A DNA stretch of 64,000 bases from Alentia gelatinosa (GCA_950022655.1 OX465580.1:1039122-1103121), one strand, 5' to 3'. Positions 1 to 10,962 are shown, counted from the first letter of the stretch. Numbers and translations are program-made. Notes: a model not told the origin generated them from the sequence alone.

Positions 1-195
1 GGTCCATGTATGTATGCTGTCATACACTATAGAAGTTGCCTATATTTGTATGCTGGCATATTCATCTATAGAAGTTTCTTTACTGCGACATTCTGCTAGA
101 GGCAGTCTCCGTTTGTATGCTACCGCACTTTGAGTTGATGTGGTCTCTGTGTGTATGCTGTCTTACTCTATTGAAGTGCTCCGTATTTCCCTGTT
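1..195. repeat. Degenerate tandem repeat, about 40-60 bp period
   Basis: Four diverged units each begin with a GTATGCT-type segment followed by a TCTATAGAAGT or similar block (near 13, 46, 115 and 153). Spacing is irregular and the copies are old. The start lies outside the window. Confidence 0.45.
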
Positions 196-359
196 CGCAT
201 GCTCGTCTCAGTTTCTCAGCTGCCGCTCTCTGGTGGTGGCGCTCTCTGGTGGCGGCTTTTTGTGGAGCCTCGCTTTCATTCCGCAGACGACATTTACCAT
301 AACACTATATGGGCGATAATAGAGGACTTGAGTGACACCTTCCCGCTGAAAACCAGCCT

Positions 360-880
360 GCAGTGTGTCTGCGAGGCAACATGCCGCACCGGAAGTGGAG
401 TCGCGTTGCCTACACCCGCTGTTCGCAGAGGCATAAACAAATTTGCGCAATCCATCTGAAAAGATCAAGTGCCATTCACAGAAAACTGCCGGCCCGCTGC
501 TGTCACTGCCATTTGCTTCTGTTAAGCGAGGCAAGCGCTTATCGTTCCCCTATTTTCCCCTCTTTTTCGCCCGCGCATCTGTGCGCCGAGGCAAGTGTGC
601 ATCACACGCGCCTCACGAGGCAAGCGGAGCGGGGAGAGAAGAGAAACATGGCGGGCGGGGGGTGGTGTGGGCGGACGGGGGGGGGGAGGGGGGGGGGTGG
701 CAGCTATTGTTGGCCGCTCATCTACTCGCCATCTCCGTACTGGGGCAGGTTTTATAAACACTCCTCTCTAAGGTACCTGTTCAGGGAGGAGAAGTGACTC
801 TGACGTCACAGACGTCATACTGACGACAGAGTCACGTCATACTGACGTCAGAAGTGTACAGGACGAGGCTGGTACCCCGC
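360..880. promoter_or_regulatory. CpG-rich island with ETS, CRE cluster and CGAGGCAA motifs
   Basis: This GC- and CpG-rich stretch has an ETS consensus (ACCGGAAGTGG, 388-398), an ATGGCGGGCGG block near 648, a long G-run tract near 675-700, and four CRE-like sites in 801-850, two of them perfect TGACGTCA (801-808 and 843-850). It also carries four copies of the recurrent CGAGGCAA motif (372-379, 527-534, 588-594, 616-624). These motifs are typical of animal CpG-island promoters. No downstream coding exon is visible, so transcription from here is inference. Confidence 0.45.
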
Positions 881-1799
881 CCGTTTCTATACTCCGCCTT
901 CAAACAGGAGCAGGTACCAGCGACAAGAATAATACGCAGAACGCACGTCTGTAGTTCTGGGTATTCACCACAGAGGGAGTTCTCAGTGCAGACAGACCGC
1001 AAGAATAATGTTTTAAACGTCTACAGTTATCTTTCATCTTTTCTCGTTACAGATGAAAATAGATATTTCATTTGGTTCTTATAAGGTGTTGACGCAATTG
1101 ATGTCGTTATGCATCCAAGAACAGCATTTACTTTGATGACTTTCACTTCTCCAGTCTCACTTCTCCATGATAACACATTCTACACTCTCCGTCCTGATAT
1201 CTGATATAAATAAACATATATATATGTTTCAGAACGACAGAGCTCCTCCGCTAGGAGACAAACACTAGTGACTAGTATCTCACATGGTTTACACTCAGTA
1301 TCCTATTTCGTATTGACGACAGTAGACCATGTCAAGGTGCTAAATGAAAGAGAAGAGTCAAAAGATGACTGGTATTTCAGAGCGCAGGCAATTATCTGGC
1401 CAAAGGTGTAGGATTTCACAGCATGTATAGGCTGCTAGAAATCACCCATTCAAAACAGAAATAGCGTCAGCTGAGTAATAATCAGGACAGTAGAAAACGA
1501 TTGCTGTCCGGTGTCATAACGCGGTGGGTGAAGGATGTGCCAGGTACGCCTCTACGATCAGATCTAATCATCGTGTTGTGTGTTATATACCTCTATAAAC
1601 TACTCGTGGTCGACAGAAAGACGGTCACACACACAGACCACACTCTGTAGCGGATGAATCGGTGAATCGGCGTTAATCGGCGTTCATCGTCGCTAATCGT
1701 GATTCAGAGACGGAGACTGAGTTTATGAGTCGCGGCACTCCGTGGATTGTTTTAAAGAGAACTCTATTGGCGTTCATCCACATCTCCAAACCTGCCTCT
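881..1799. other. Single-copy, moderately AT-rich stretch, no gene seen
   Basis: No sustained reading frame, tandem array or RNA gene is visible. A small AT microsatellite sits at about 1203-1230 (TATAAATAAACATATATATA). Near 1663-1700 there is a short local repetition of GAATCGGCGTTAATCGGCG type. Confidence 0.5.
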
Positions 1800-2085
1800 C
1801 TAAACAAAATGGCTGTTCTCGCGTTTTCTCGCGTGGCTCTGTCGTCACGTGACACGTTTTTCCCGCCACTTCTCACGTGCATATTGACTCAGTGCGCATG
1901 CGTCTCGCGTGTCTCTCGACTGAAGGGTAAAACCCCACTGAGCGATAAAAGGGGATTTCGACGAGGAACACAAATGGATTTCCCAGAGTGCAGTAGTTTA
2001 TTGGAATTTGAGGACGGCGAATGTTTGCGCTGTAAAACATGCTCCGATCAAAGGCTGGAAATCAAGATGGCGGCTTGTAATTAGC
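1800..2085. promoter_or_regulatory. CpG-island promoter-like module (E-box, NRF1, TATA-like, YY1)
   Basis: In order: TCTCGCG-type elements (1817-1834), a perfect E-box GTCACGTGAC (1844-1853), an NRF1 site GTGCGCATGCGTC (1892-1904), a TATA-like CACTGAGCGATAAAAGG (1936-1952), a ZNF143-like TTCCCAGAGTGCA (1980-1992), and a perfect YY1 site AAGATGGCGGC on the plus strand (2064-2074). YY1 in this sense just downstream of a start site is a known promoter arrangement, so plus-strand initiation near 1970-2050 is plausible. The module is followed directly by a minisatellite, and no exon was recognised. Confidence 0.55.
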
Positions 2086-2089
2086 GAGA

Positions 2090-2628
2090 CATGCTATGAG
2101 TGAGTTGTACGTGCCGCTGTCTGCAGGTTAACATATACCAGTAAGTTGTACATGGTGCTGTCTGCAGGTTAACGTGATACTAGTAAGTTGTACATGGTGC
2201 TGTCTGCAGGTTAACATATACCAGTGAGTTGTACGTGCCGCTGTCTGCAGGTTAACATATACCAGTAAGTTGTACATGGTGCTGTCTGCAGGTTAACGTG
2301 ATACCAGTAAGTTGTACATGGTGCTGTCTGCAGGTTAACATATACCAGGAAGTTGTACATGGCGCTGTCTGCAGGTTAACATATACCAGTAAGTTGTACA
2401 TGGTGCTGTCTGCAGGTTAACATATACCAGAAAGTTGTACATGGCGCTATCTGCAGGTTAACATATACCAGTAAGTTGTACATGGTGCTGTCTGCAGGTT
2501 AACGTATACCAGTAAGTTGTACATGGTGCTGTCTGCAGGTTAACATATACCAGTAAGTTGTACATGGCGCTGTCTGCAGGTTAACGTTATACCAGTAAGT
2601 TGTGGGCCGCTGTCTGCAGAAAACATGG
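2090..2628. repeat. Minisatellite, ~42-bp unit, 13 copies
   Basis: Each unit contains AAGTTGTACATGGTGCTG followed by TCTGCAGGTTAAC. Thirteen copies can be counted by the TCTGCAG segment, with CATATACC and CGTGATACC variants alternating. The last copy decays at TCTGCAGAAAAC. It starts immediately after the YY1-containing island. Confidence 0.9.
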
Positions 2629-3048
2629 AGCACTCTGCAGCACACAATAACACACTGCAATTCTCTTTAGCACACTGCAGCACACTGCAGCACTCAGCTG
2701 CACACCGCAGTACACTGCAGCACTCAGCAGCTCACTGCAATCCTCTTTAGCACACCACAGTGCACTGCAGCACTCAGCTGTACACCGCAGTACACTGCAG
2801 CACTCAGCAGCGCACTGCAGCACTCGGCAGCACTCAATAGCACTCAGCTGCACACTGCAATACTCATCAGCACTAAACAGCGCACTGCAGTAGTCGGCAG
2901 CACAATGCAGTGCGCTGTTATACTCATCAGCACTCAGCAGAACACTGCAGCACTCGGCAGCACAATGCAGTGCACCGTTATACTCATCAGCACTCAGCAG
3001 AACACTGCAGCACTCGGCAGCACACTGCAGTGCCCTGCAGCGCCCGGA
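2618..3048. repeat. CAG/CTG-rich degenerate array with a 60-bp higher unit
   Basis: The array is built from CACTGCAGCACTCAGCAG-like blocks with 9-18 bp internal periodicity. From 2905 a 60-bp unit (starting ATGCAGTGC) is repeated twice, at 2905 and 2965. PstI-type CTGCAG palindromes recur throughout. Confidence 0.8.
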
Positions 3049-3205
3049 CTAGTTCTAGTCTCTGATGATGGAGATGAAACCCACTTACAGTATGTTGACT
3101 TCCCGTAACGGCTGACAGGACCTGGACTGAAATCCCCCGCGCCTGAGACGGGCTGGAGAAGGTGGAGGTGGAGTCAAAGAACTCAGGGACGGGAAGTCAG
3201 TCTGT

Positions 3206-3272
3206 GCAGCACCCTGTCAGCACCCAGTCAGCACCCTGTCAGCACCCTGTCAGCACACTATCAGCACCCTAC
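3206..3272. repeat. Short 11-bp tandem repeat
   Basis: About six copies of AGCACCCTGTC, two with substitutions. The array is small and flanked by single-copy GC-rich sequence. Confidence 0.75.
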
Positions 3273-3339
3273 AGCCCTCCACACACCCTCCACGCATTAA
3301 CCAGGGATTTATAAATCATGCTCCACACTCTCTTCCCAC

Positions 3340-3565
3340 ATCTGTTCCCACTCCGTCAAAACTGCCCCTGCCCCGCGCCCCGCCGCCGCCAGGGGCGCTG
3401 TAAATCACCGCCGATAGGGGGCGTGGCAGTGCGCATGTCTGTATAAACAGCGGAACTGTCACGTGGTGGAGGCGGGGAGAGGGGGGTGTTTACAAAGTAG
3501 TTAGAATTCCGTAAGACGGGGGCGCCTGGTGGTGGGAGGATCGTGTCGTCACCTCGAGCTCCTGA
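3340..3565. promoter_or_regulatory. GC-rich spacer with CTCF-like and NRF1-like sequences
   Basis: CCGCCAGGGGCGCTG (about 3385-3400) and CCGATAGGGGGCG (about 3410-3423) resemble the CTCF core with one indel or mismatch each. AGTGCGCATGTC near 3430 resembles an NRF1 half. The stretch separates the 11-bp array from the 56-bp array. No coding potential is recognised. Confidence 0.3.
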
Positions 3566-5515
3566 AGACTTCATCAGGAGTGGTTCTTACAGTCTGTATC
3601 TCACTGGTATCGTCAATAACTACATTTCATCAGGAGTGGTTCTTACAGTCTGTATCTCACTGGTATCGTCAATAACTACATTTCATCAGGAGTGGTTCTT
3701 ACGAGTCTGTATCTCACTGGTATCGTCAATAACTACATTTCATCAGGAGTGGTTCTTACAGTCTGTATCTCACTGGTATCGTCAATAACTACATTTCATC
3801 AGGAGTGGTTCTTACGAGTCTGTATCTCACTGGTATCGTCAATAACTACATTTCATCAGGAGTGGTTCTTACGAGTCTGTATCTCACCTGTATCGTTAAT
3901 AACTACATTTCATCAGGAGTGGTTCTTACGAGTCTGTATCTCACCGGTATCGTTAATAACTACATTTCATCAGGAGTGGTTCTTACGAGTCTGTATCTCA
4001 CCGGTATCGTTAATAACTACATTTCATCAGGAGTGGTTCTTACAGTCTGTATCTCACTGGTATCGTCAATAACAACATTTCATCAGGAGTCGTTCTTACG
4101 AGTCTGTATCTCACTGGTATCGTCAATAACTACATTTCATCAGGAGTGGTTCTTACAGTCTGTATCTCACTGGTATCGTCAATAACTACATTTCATCAGG
4201 AGTGGTTCTTACAGTCTTTATCTCACTGGTATCGTCAATAACTACATTTCATCAGGAGTGGTTCTTACAGTCTGTATCTCACTGGTATCGTCAATAACTA
4301 CATTTCATCAGGAGTGGTTCTTACAGTGTGTATCTCACTGGTATCGTCAATAACTACATTTCATCAGGAGTGGTTCTTACGAGTCTGTATCTCACTGGTA
4401 TCGTCAATAACTACATTTCATCAGGAGTGGTTCTTACGAGTCTGTATCTCACTGGTATCGTCAATAACTACATTTCATCAGGAGTGGTTCTTAAGAGTCT
4501 GTATCTCACTGGTATCGTCAATAACTACATTTCATCAGGAGTGGTTCTTACAGTCTGTATCTCACTGGTATCGTCAATAACTACATTTCATCAGGAGTGG
4601 TTCTTACGAGTCTGTATCTCACTGGTATCGTTAATAACTACATTTCATCAGGAGTGGTTCTTACAGTCTGTATCTCACTGGTATCGTTAATAACTACATT
4701 TCATCAGGAGTGGTTCTTACGAGTCTGTATCTCACTGGTATCGTTAATAACAACATTTCATCAGGAGTGGTTCTTACAGTCTGTATCTCACTGGTATCGT
4801 CAATAACTACATTTCATCAGGAGTGGGTCTTACGAGTCTGTATCTCACTGGTATTGTCAATAACAACATTTCATCAGGAGTGGTTCTTACAGTCTGTATC
4901 TCACTGGTATCGTTAATAACAACATTTCATCAGGAGTGGTTCTTACAGTCTGTATCTCACTGGTATCGTCAATAACTACATTTCATCAGGAGTGGTTCTT
5001 ACAGTCTGTATCTCACTGGTATCGTTAATAACTACATTTCATCAGGAGTGGTTCTTACAGTCTGTATCTCAGTGGTATCGTCAATAACTACATTTCATCA
5101 GGAGTGGTTCTTACATCTGTATCTCACTGGTATCGTCAATAACTACATTTCATCAGGAGTGGTTCTTACAGTCTGTATCTCACTGGTATCGTTAATAACT
5201 ACATTTCATCAGGAGTGGTTCTTACGAGTCTGTATCTCACTGGTATCGTTAATAACAACATTTCATCAGGAGTGGTTCTTACAGTCTGTATCTCACTGGT
5301 ATCGTTAATAACTACATTTCATCAGGAGTGGTTCTTACAAGTCTGTATCTCACTGGTATCGGTTATAACTACATTTCATCAGGAGTGGTTCTTACAGTCT
5401 GTATTTCACTGGTATCGTCAATAACTACATTTCATCAGGAGTGGTTCTTACGAGTCTGTATCTCACTGGTATCGTCAATAACTACATTTCATCAGGAGTG
5501 GTTCTGAACACTCCC
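3566..5515. repeat. Large minisatellite, 56-57-bp unit, about 34 copies
   Basis: Units start CATCAGGAGTGGTTCTTAC and repeat every 56 bp, or 57 bp where TTACAGTCT is replaced by TTACGAGTCT. Other segregating variants are TCGTCAAT/TCGTTAAT and AACTAC/AACAAC. The variants are interspersed, so copies have been exchanged within the array. Reading frames of 60-126 residues here are products of the repeat. Degenerate fragments (ATCGTTAATAACTACAG) continue to about 5640. Confidence 0.95.
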
Positions 5516-6054
5516 CTGTATCTCACTGGTATCTCTAATAACTACAGACACTTAACTATTCTTTACATCAGCACAGATATCGGAAATTGGTAAATATTTA
5601 TCGTTAATAACTACAGTGACTTTGCATTTCTTTATATCAGCACAGATATCGGAAACATGGAAAACATTAATTTCACAAGGAAGAAAAACTATGTTGTACA
5701 TTTTGCAAAGAAATGCCTTAAACTATCCCCATAATTATTTTAATCCTGTGAAATGAAAACAATTTATGTTTGTATTTCGGGATTTTTGTTATTTTTATCT
5801 TTATTTCCGACAATTAGTGAGATATTTTTGGCTGACCACTTCTGCATCTGTGTTTCATGCTGAGCAAAAAGTGTGCAGAGGAAACAACGTTCAAATAACA
5901 GACAGATCCAGGGTTGTCGCTCTTAACGATAGAATGCAACCCCAGGTTTGAAAAACAGAACATGACAGAAAATACAGGCACAGTTGTAATCGACACCCGC
6001 CATCTCAAAGTGAATATCGAGCAAAAATAAACAAAACGGGTAAAAAATACGCCA
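5516..6054. other. AT-rich stretch with diverged repeat remnants, no gene seen
   Basis: Two diverged copies share TCAGCACAGATATCGGAAA (about 5570 and 5639) and echo the 3' part of the neighbouring 56-bp unit. The rest is AT-rich single-copy DNA with no persuasive reading frame. Confidence 0.5.
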
Positions 6055-6628
6055 TCATAACGCCGTCATAACGCAATGAGGGACGAGATTAAACACGGTC
6101 ACGAGGGTTCATAACGCAATGAGGGACGAGTATAAAAACGGTCACGAGGGTTCATAACACAATGAGGGACGAGATTAAAAACGGTCACGAGGGTTCATAA
6201 CGCAATGAGGGACGAGTATAAAAACGTTCACGAGGGTTCATAACGCAATGAGGGACGAGTATAAAAACGGTCACGAGGGTTCATAACACAATGAGGGACG
6301 AGATTAAAAACGGTCACGAGGGTTCATAACGCAATGAGGGACGAGTATAAAAACGTTCACGAGGGTTCATAACGCAATGAGGGACGAGATTAAAAACGGT
6401 CACGAGGGTTCATAACGCAATGAGGGACGAGATTAAAAACGGTCACGAGGGTTCATAACGCAATGAGGAACGAGTATAAAAACGGTCACGAGGGTTCATA
6501 ACGCAATGAGGGACGAGATTATAAACGGTCACGAGGGTTCATAACGCAGTGAGGGACGAGATTATAAACCGTCACGAGGGTTCATAACGCAGTGAGGACG
6601 TAGTGTAAAAGCGGTCACGAGGGTTGTG
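6055..6628. repeat. Minisatellite, 43-bp unit, about 13 copies
   Basis: The unit comprises CATAACGCAATGAGGGACGA, then GATTAAAAACGG or GTATAAAAACGG, then TCACGAGGGTT. The two variants (GATTAAA and GTATAAA) alternate semi-regularly, suggesting a two-unit higher-order pattern. Confidence 0.9.
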
Positions 6629-6711
6629 AATCCTGTCAACATCTTCAGGCCCGGAGTCACGGATTTCCCGGATCATAGCGTGTCCGTCCTGCATCTTCAC
6701 TTCCGGTGTCC

Positions 6712-7005
6712 ACCAGAGTAACAGCGTCACGACGGATTGCGTATCCGTACCCATAGCGTATCCGTCACCGTACTTATATACTCATATCTGTAACTTTGAG
6801 ATGGTGATATCAGAGTAACAGCGTCTTAACTAACTACGTGATCCATTGCGTATCCGTATCCATTGCGTATCCGTGACTGTACTTATATACTCCTATCTGT
6901 AACTATGAGATGGCGATATCAGAGTAACAGCGTCATAACTAACTACGTGATCCATTGCGTATACGTAACCATTGCGTATACGTAACCATTGCGTGACTGT
7001 TTTTT
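6712..7005. repeat. Tandem repeat of ~100-109-bp units with nested 17-bp repeats
   Basis: Units start CAGAGTAACAGCGTC at 6712, 6811 and 6920. Within each, ATTGCGTATCCGTA-type blocks are themselves tandem (two to three per unit). The third unit is truncated. Confidence 0.85.
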
Positions 7006-7107
7006 CCTCATACCTGTCTGAGAGTGTGTAGATTACAGGGTGTGGGTTCAGTCTCTGACGTCAGCCCCGCCCCTGGACGTTCACGGCTGATTCCACGTCG
7101 AGTTGCC

Positions 7108-7530
7108 TCAAAGCCTCCCCCTGCGACCTCCCCGCGACCTCCACTAGACCTCCCTGCGACCTCCCCGCGACCTCCCCGCGACCTCCACTAGACCTCCCCG
7201 CGACCTCCCCGCGACCTCCCCGCGACCTCCCCGGGACCTCCCCGCGACCTCCCCGCGACCTCCTCGCGACATCCCCCCGACCTCCACTAGACCTCCCCGC
7301 GACCTCCCCGCGACCTCCCCGCGACCTCCCCGGAACCTCCACTAGACCTCCCCGGGACCTCCCCGCGACCTCCCCTAGACCTCCCCTAGACCTCCCCGCG
7401 ACCTCCCCGCGACCTCCCCGGGACATCCCCGCGACCTCCCCTAGACCTCCCCTAGACCTCCCCGGGACATCCCCGCGACCTCCCCGCGACCTCCCCCGGA
7501 CCTCACCGCGACCTCCCCGGGACCTCCAGC
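7108..7530 (-). repeat. 11-bp C-rich minisatellite, about 38 copies
   Basis: The unit is GACCTCCCCGC, with TAGACCTCCCC and GGGACCTCCCC variants. On the opposite strand it reads GAGGTCGCGGG, so it has strong G/C strand asymmetry. A 121-residue Gly/Arg/Ser-rich frame on the minus strand (7061-7426) comes from the repeat and is not called as a gene. Confidence 0.9.
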
Positions 7531-7693
7531 AGTCAGAGCATGTTGGAGCTGGGTTTGCTCCACCTGAGCCTACCTTCTCTATCTAAACCACTTCTCCATC
7601 AAATCCCCTCTAATCTGAGTGTCTGAATTCACCCTCGTCATAGTAAATAACATCTATGTGGGTCTTCATGCAGGTCACCCACTCAGCGGGACA

Positions 7694-7855
7694 GGTCTGG
7701 TCAGGTTTGGTCAGGTTTGGTCAGGTTATGTGAGGTTTGGTCAGGTTTGGTCAGGTTTGGTCAGGTTTGGTCAGGTTTGGTCAGGTTTGGTCAGGTTTGG
7801 TCAGGTTTGGTCAGGTTTGGTCAGGTTTGGTCAGGTTATGTGAGGTTTGGTCAGT
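7694..7855. repeat. 10-bp minisatellite GGTCAGGTTT, about 16 copies
   Basis: Perfect 10-bp units are interrupted twice by the same variant, GGTTATGTGA (about 7726 and 7836). The duplicated variant suggests slippage or conversion within the array. Confidence 0.92.
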
Positions 7856-7949
7856 CAAACCGCGCTATAATTTCCCGCCCTAATTCTCTCTCTAACATCT
7901 CGCTCATAACGACCACTTCTGTGGGTCTGTTTACTGGACACTACCTCCT

Positions 7950-8335
7950 CTCACCGCCACTAGGGGGCTCTGCGTGTCGCCCTGATGTATCGCGCTTTCT
8001 GATTGGCTGGTAAATCAGAAGGGACGCCGCCCGCACCCCGGAAACGCCCCCCACGTGATCAAAAGGACGCCGCCGGAAGTGCCAGGTCACGTGATGGCTG
8101 GGCGACCCCGTGTGGCGCCCCCTTCCCCCTGACGGTGACCTCGGGAACTAAGGGCGGCCATGATGGGGGCGTGTCACGGCGGTCAGTGGAACTCTCCGCG
8201 CGGGAGGCGGGAATGGACGCTGTTGATGAGGTTTTCTCGTGCGGGGCGAGAGTTGTGTTGGTTCTCGCGAGACTGTCACGTGAGGCGGCCATCTTGGCGT
8301 GTTGGTTCTCGCTGAGTGAGTCAGGATGTCTGCAG
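7950..8335. promoter_or_regulatory. Strong CpG-island promoter-like module with TCTCGCGAGA, YY1, ETS, NF-Y, CTCF
   Basis: In order: CTCF-like CCACTAGGGGGC (7957-7968); NF-Y CTGATTGGCTGG (7999-8010); E-box CCACGTGATC (8051-8060); ETS CCGGAAGT (8073-8080); E-box TCACGTGA (8087-8094); perfect TCTCGCGAGA (8263-8272), the BANP/Kaiso-type element; E-box TCACGTGA (8276-8283); YY1 in reverse, GGCGGCCATCTTGG (8284-8297). This is the best promoter candidate in the window. Start site and transcript are unknown; YY1 orientation would favour the minus strand. A 136-residue frame crosses it but shows no domain. Confidence 0.65.
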
Positions 8336-8364
8336 TCTCCTCAAGGACGGCCCAGTGGACTTTG

Positions 8365-8725
8365 TGGCACATCTATTAGCAAGTCTCGCATAGAGCCAAG
8401 CACCTTAGTTTAAACATACACATCTATTAGCAGGTCTCGTATAGAGCCAAACACCTTAGTATAAACATACACATCTATTAGCAGGTCTCGTATAGAGCCA
8501 AACACCTTAGTATAAACATACACATCTATTAGCAAGTCTCGTATAGAGCCAAACACCTTAGTATAAACATACACATCTATTAGCAAGTCTCGTATAGAGC
8601 CAAACACCTTAGTATAAACATACACATCTATTAGCAAGTCTCGTATAGAGCCAAGCACCTTAGTATAAACATACACATCTATTAGCAAGTCTCGTATAGA
8701 ACCAAACACCTTAGTTTAAAAGTAG
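8365..8725. repeat. Minisatellite, 51-bp unit, 7 copies
   Basis: Units start CACATCTATTAGCAAGTCTC. Copies differ at one or two positions (AGCAGG/AGCAAG, CCAAACACC/CCAAGCACC). An eighth, diverged copy follows to about 8765. It begins directly at the edge of the promoter-like island. 51 is a multiple of three, which explains the long minus-strand frame here. Confidence 0.92.
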
Positions 8726-8819
8726 CATCTATCAACATACACGTCTAGTAACAAGTTTCAAGTATTGTGTCCTGACATCTAATAGCCTACAGTCAGGAGA
8801 CTCTCTCTGCATGGCTCAC

Positions 8820-9090
8820 ACATACCCACGTCCCCCCTCCTTCATGAACCCATATATTACACCGTGTACCCTCCCCCCACTCCCCCCACCCATAAATAAT
8901 GAGCCGGCCCAGCCTCCCTGACGCTAAATAAGGGCCGCTCCCCGCCTGGAAGGCCGCCACACGGGAGGGGGAGTGGGGGGGGGGGGGGGTGGTCAGGGAG
9001 GGGCCGGCAACACGGGAGGGTGAGGTGAGGTGAGTGGGGAGGTGAGGTGGTCAGGGAGGGACCGGCGACCCGGGAGTGGAGTATAACCCT
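8820..9090. repeat. G-rich low-complexity tract with imperfect repeats
   Basis: A C-rich block (8845-8890) is followed by a GC-rich part and a G-run (about 8970-8992). GGTCAGGGAGGG.CCGGC blocks repeat near 8991 and 9049, with GTGAGGTGAG between. Runs of four or more G suggest G-quadruplex potential. Confidence 0.6.
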
Positions 9091-9139
9091 CTCACTGCAC
9101 GGTCACTGTAATCAGGGTGAGCGTTTAGAGTAAACTTAG

Positions 9140-9258
9140 ACGACGATACGCCCCGGACTTATAATCAGTGACGATACGCCCCGGACTTATAATCAGTGAC
9201 GATACGCCCCGGACTTATAATCAGTGACGATACGCCCCGGACTTATAATCAGTGAGTG
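9140..9258. repeat. Minisatellite, 28-bp unit, 4 copies
   Basis: The unit is GACGATACGCCCCGGACTTA followed by TAATCAGT. Four near-perfect copies are followed by a partial fifth at about 9290-9315 after an intervening 40 bases. Confidence 0.88.
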
Positions 9259-9299
9259 TTTAGAGAATAGCAGGAACACGATCCCTACTCCGACTTATA

Positions 9300-9660
9300 A
9301 TCAGGGACGATACGTCACGTGACTAGTCATCATCATGATTTATGTGAGCGGCGCACGGCCCTGAGACACCGACCAATCAAATCTCGCCGACAACGAGACT
9401 TCCGCTGAGCGATAAAAGGTGGTTATCATGAACGTGGTTCCTTTGATGTCCGCAGCGCGCACATGGCGCTGCGAGTCGGGTGTCGCGGGTAATAGTCTCC
9501 GTCAGGAGGGTTCAGGAGGTGTCTCACGATTGTTGTCCGCGCGCAGCGTCCGTCAGAGACGCCGTGCCGCCCCCTAGCGGCGGTCCTGGTCAGTCCGCTG
9601 GTACCTTTTGTGATTCGATCCGCACGGTAGCGCGTCACAATGGGTACCAGCAGATGGTAG
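9300..9660. promoter_or_regulatory. Promoter-like island: E-box, CCAAT, GATAAAAG, CTCF-like
   Basis: GTCACGTGAC (9314-9323), ACCAATCAAA near 9372, a TATA-like CGCTGAGCGATAAAAGG (9403-9419; the same element as at 1936), and a reverse CTCF-like CGCCCCCTAGCGGCGG (9569-9584). CpG content is high throughout. No exon was recognised. Confidence 0.45.
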
Positions 9661-10440
9661 TATTGCCCTCTGACCGGGGCACCGGGAACTAGCGGTTCTC
9701 AGTATCATGCTGTTAAGTTTAATAAACCGCCATTTTCCTTTTGGGTGTAATCTCTAACCGTATACAGGGCAGTAGTTATGTGGGCCTGTATGTGTATATG
9801 GATACTACATGTTTAAATATACATGATATATGTATATTTAAATATACATAGTAATATATATATATCAGTATATTTCTTGGAGCTCCCCGGTTTTGTATAT
9901 ATCTGAACGACGGGGAGGATATTACATTGTCAATTACGAGGAGATTACGGTCACTCGGATACAAAACCAGTCTTTATTGTATTATTACCAGCCTACAAGA
10001 TTGATAACAAGAATGGACCATGTATCAACATGTAGGATGACTACACACGCGATAAGGATACAGCACTGTCAAGCATGGTGGTGATTCGGTGTATACTTAC
10101 GTAGTTATATAGTTCGCTATTTTTCTCAGTTTTTATTATGAAAAAATGTTTTATAACAGAAGTCACTGATGGTAAAGGAGATTTTTGAGACTGATTATAA
10201 ATAATTAATACTGAATGAGCATTCAAGAAACCAAGTTTGGAGTATATGATAATTTGACGTCATTATAGATACTATTTTTTCGGAATTTCCTCCAGGAGAT
10301 TCAGACACACCAGAATCTGCGGGTCGCGACTTCCAGGTGCTCTTAACATCTCCTGTGGATACTTTGTGTTCGGTGGTTAATAAAGTGACAGATCTGCTGC
10401 AGACAAACAAACAACCCCTGGAAACCGCCCGCAGCCAAAA
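9661..10440. other. AT-rich stretch with hairpins, no gene seen
   Basis: Contains a perfect 13-bp inverted repeat (9812-9824 and 9830-9842) and a perfect 10-bp inverted pair GGTTTTGTAT (9889-9898) / ATACAAAACC (9959-9968). At 9963-9999 it shares about 36 bases with 14448-14484. No reading frame is convincing. Confidence 0.5.
9812..9842. repeat. Perfect 13-bp AT inverted repeat (hairpin)
   Basis: TTTAAATATACAT and its exact reverse complement flank a five-base loop (GATAT). The sequence around it is AT-rich, so cruciform extrusion is possible but not shown. Confidence 0.8.
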
Positions 10441-10700
10441 GCGCGCCATTCTCGTCTAACTGTCGTCTGCTCGTGAATCGCCACGCCCGCAGTGCGCCTG
10501 CGCGCGGCGTTGCACTGGGCGCCATCTTGTCTGGTCTGGTCTGATCGGCGCCGTCTAATTATCTCTGATCCTCTTTAATCAATTTTCATCCGCGCCCGAC
10601 GACGACTGGTCAAAAATGGCGGCGTCTTCTCCGCGCGTCCCCGCGCTCTAATTACCCGCTCGGGATTCGTCGGGATTAGTCGGCAATTATCGGGATTAAC
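10441..10700. promoter_or_regulatory. Promoter-like island: NRF1-like and two YY1 sites
   Basis: GTCGTCTGC (10462-10470) is a reverse copy of the recurrent GCAGACGAC motif. GTGCGCCTGCGCGC (10492-10505) is NRF1-like. GCGCCATCTTG (10520-10530) is YY1 in reverse and AAAATGGCGGCG (10614-10625) is YY1 in forward sense. No exon was recognised. Confidence 0.45.
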
Positions 10701-10715
10701 ATTCGGGACGAGGCC

Positions 10716-10719
10716 TCCC

Positions 10720-10750
<31 letters not shown>

Positions 10751-10754
10751 ACAG
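10716..10754 (-). repeat. Compound (C)n(AC)n microsatellite
   Basis: A C-run of about 20 is followed by about eight AC repeats. On the minus strand it reads (GT)n(G)n, the same composition that recurs in every unit of the 43-45 kb array. Confidence 0.9.
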
Positions 10755-10822
10755 ATCTGATCCGGTGTAGATGTGGGGTGTGATAGGAACCTGTGAGGAG
10801 ATACGACGAACACCCTCACCTG

Positions 10823-10962
10823 CCTGATCTCCAAGCACAGTACCTGATCTCCAAGCACAGTGCCTGATCTCCAAGCACAGTGCTTGATCTCCAAGCACAG
10901 TGCTTGATCTCTAAGCACAGTGCCTGATCTCCAAGCACAGTACCTGATCTCCAATCACAGGT
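10823..10962. repeat. 20-bp minisatellite, 7 copies
   Basis: The unit CCTGATCTCCAAGCACAGTG occurs seven times with single-base variants. 20 is not a multiple of three, so it is open in several minus-strand frames; those frames are not genes. Confidence 0.93.

Noticed and set aside
2085..2628. Tandem exons or splice sites (TCTGCAGGTTAAC, CCAGTAAGTTG in each unit)
   Set aside because: The splice-like words are part of a 42-bp minisatellite unit; unit length and lack of coding periodicity argue against exons.
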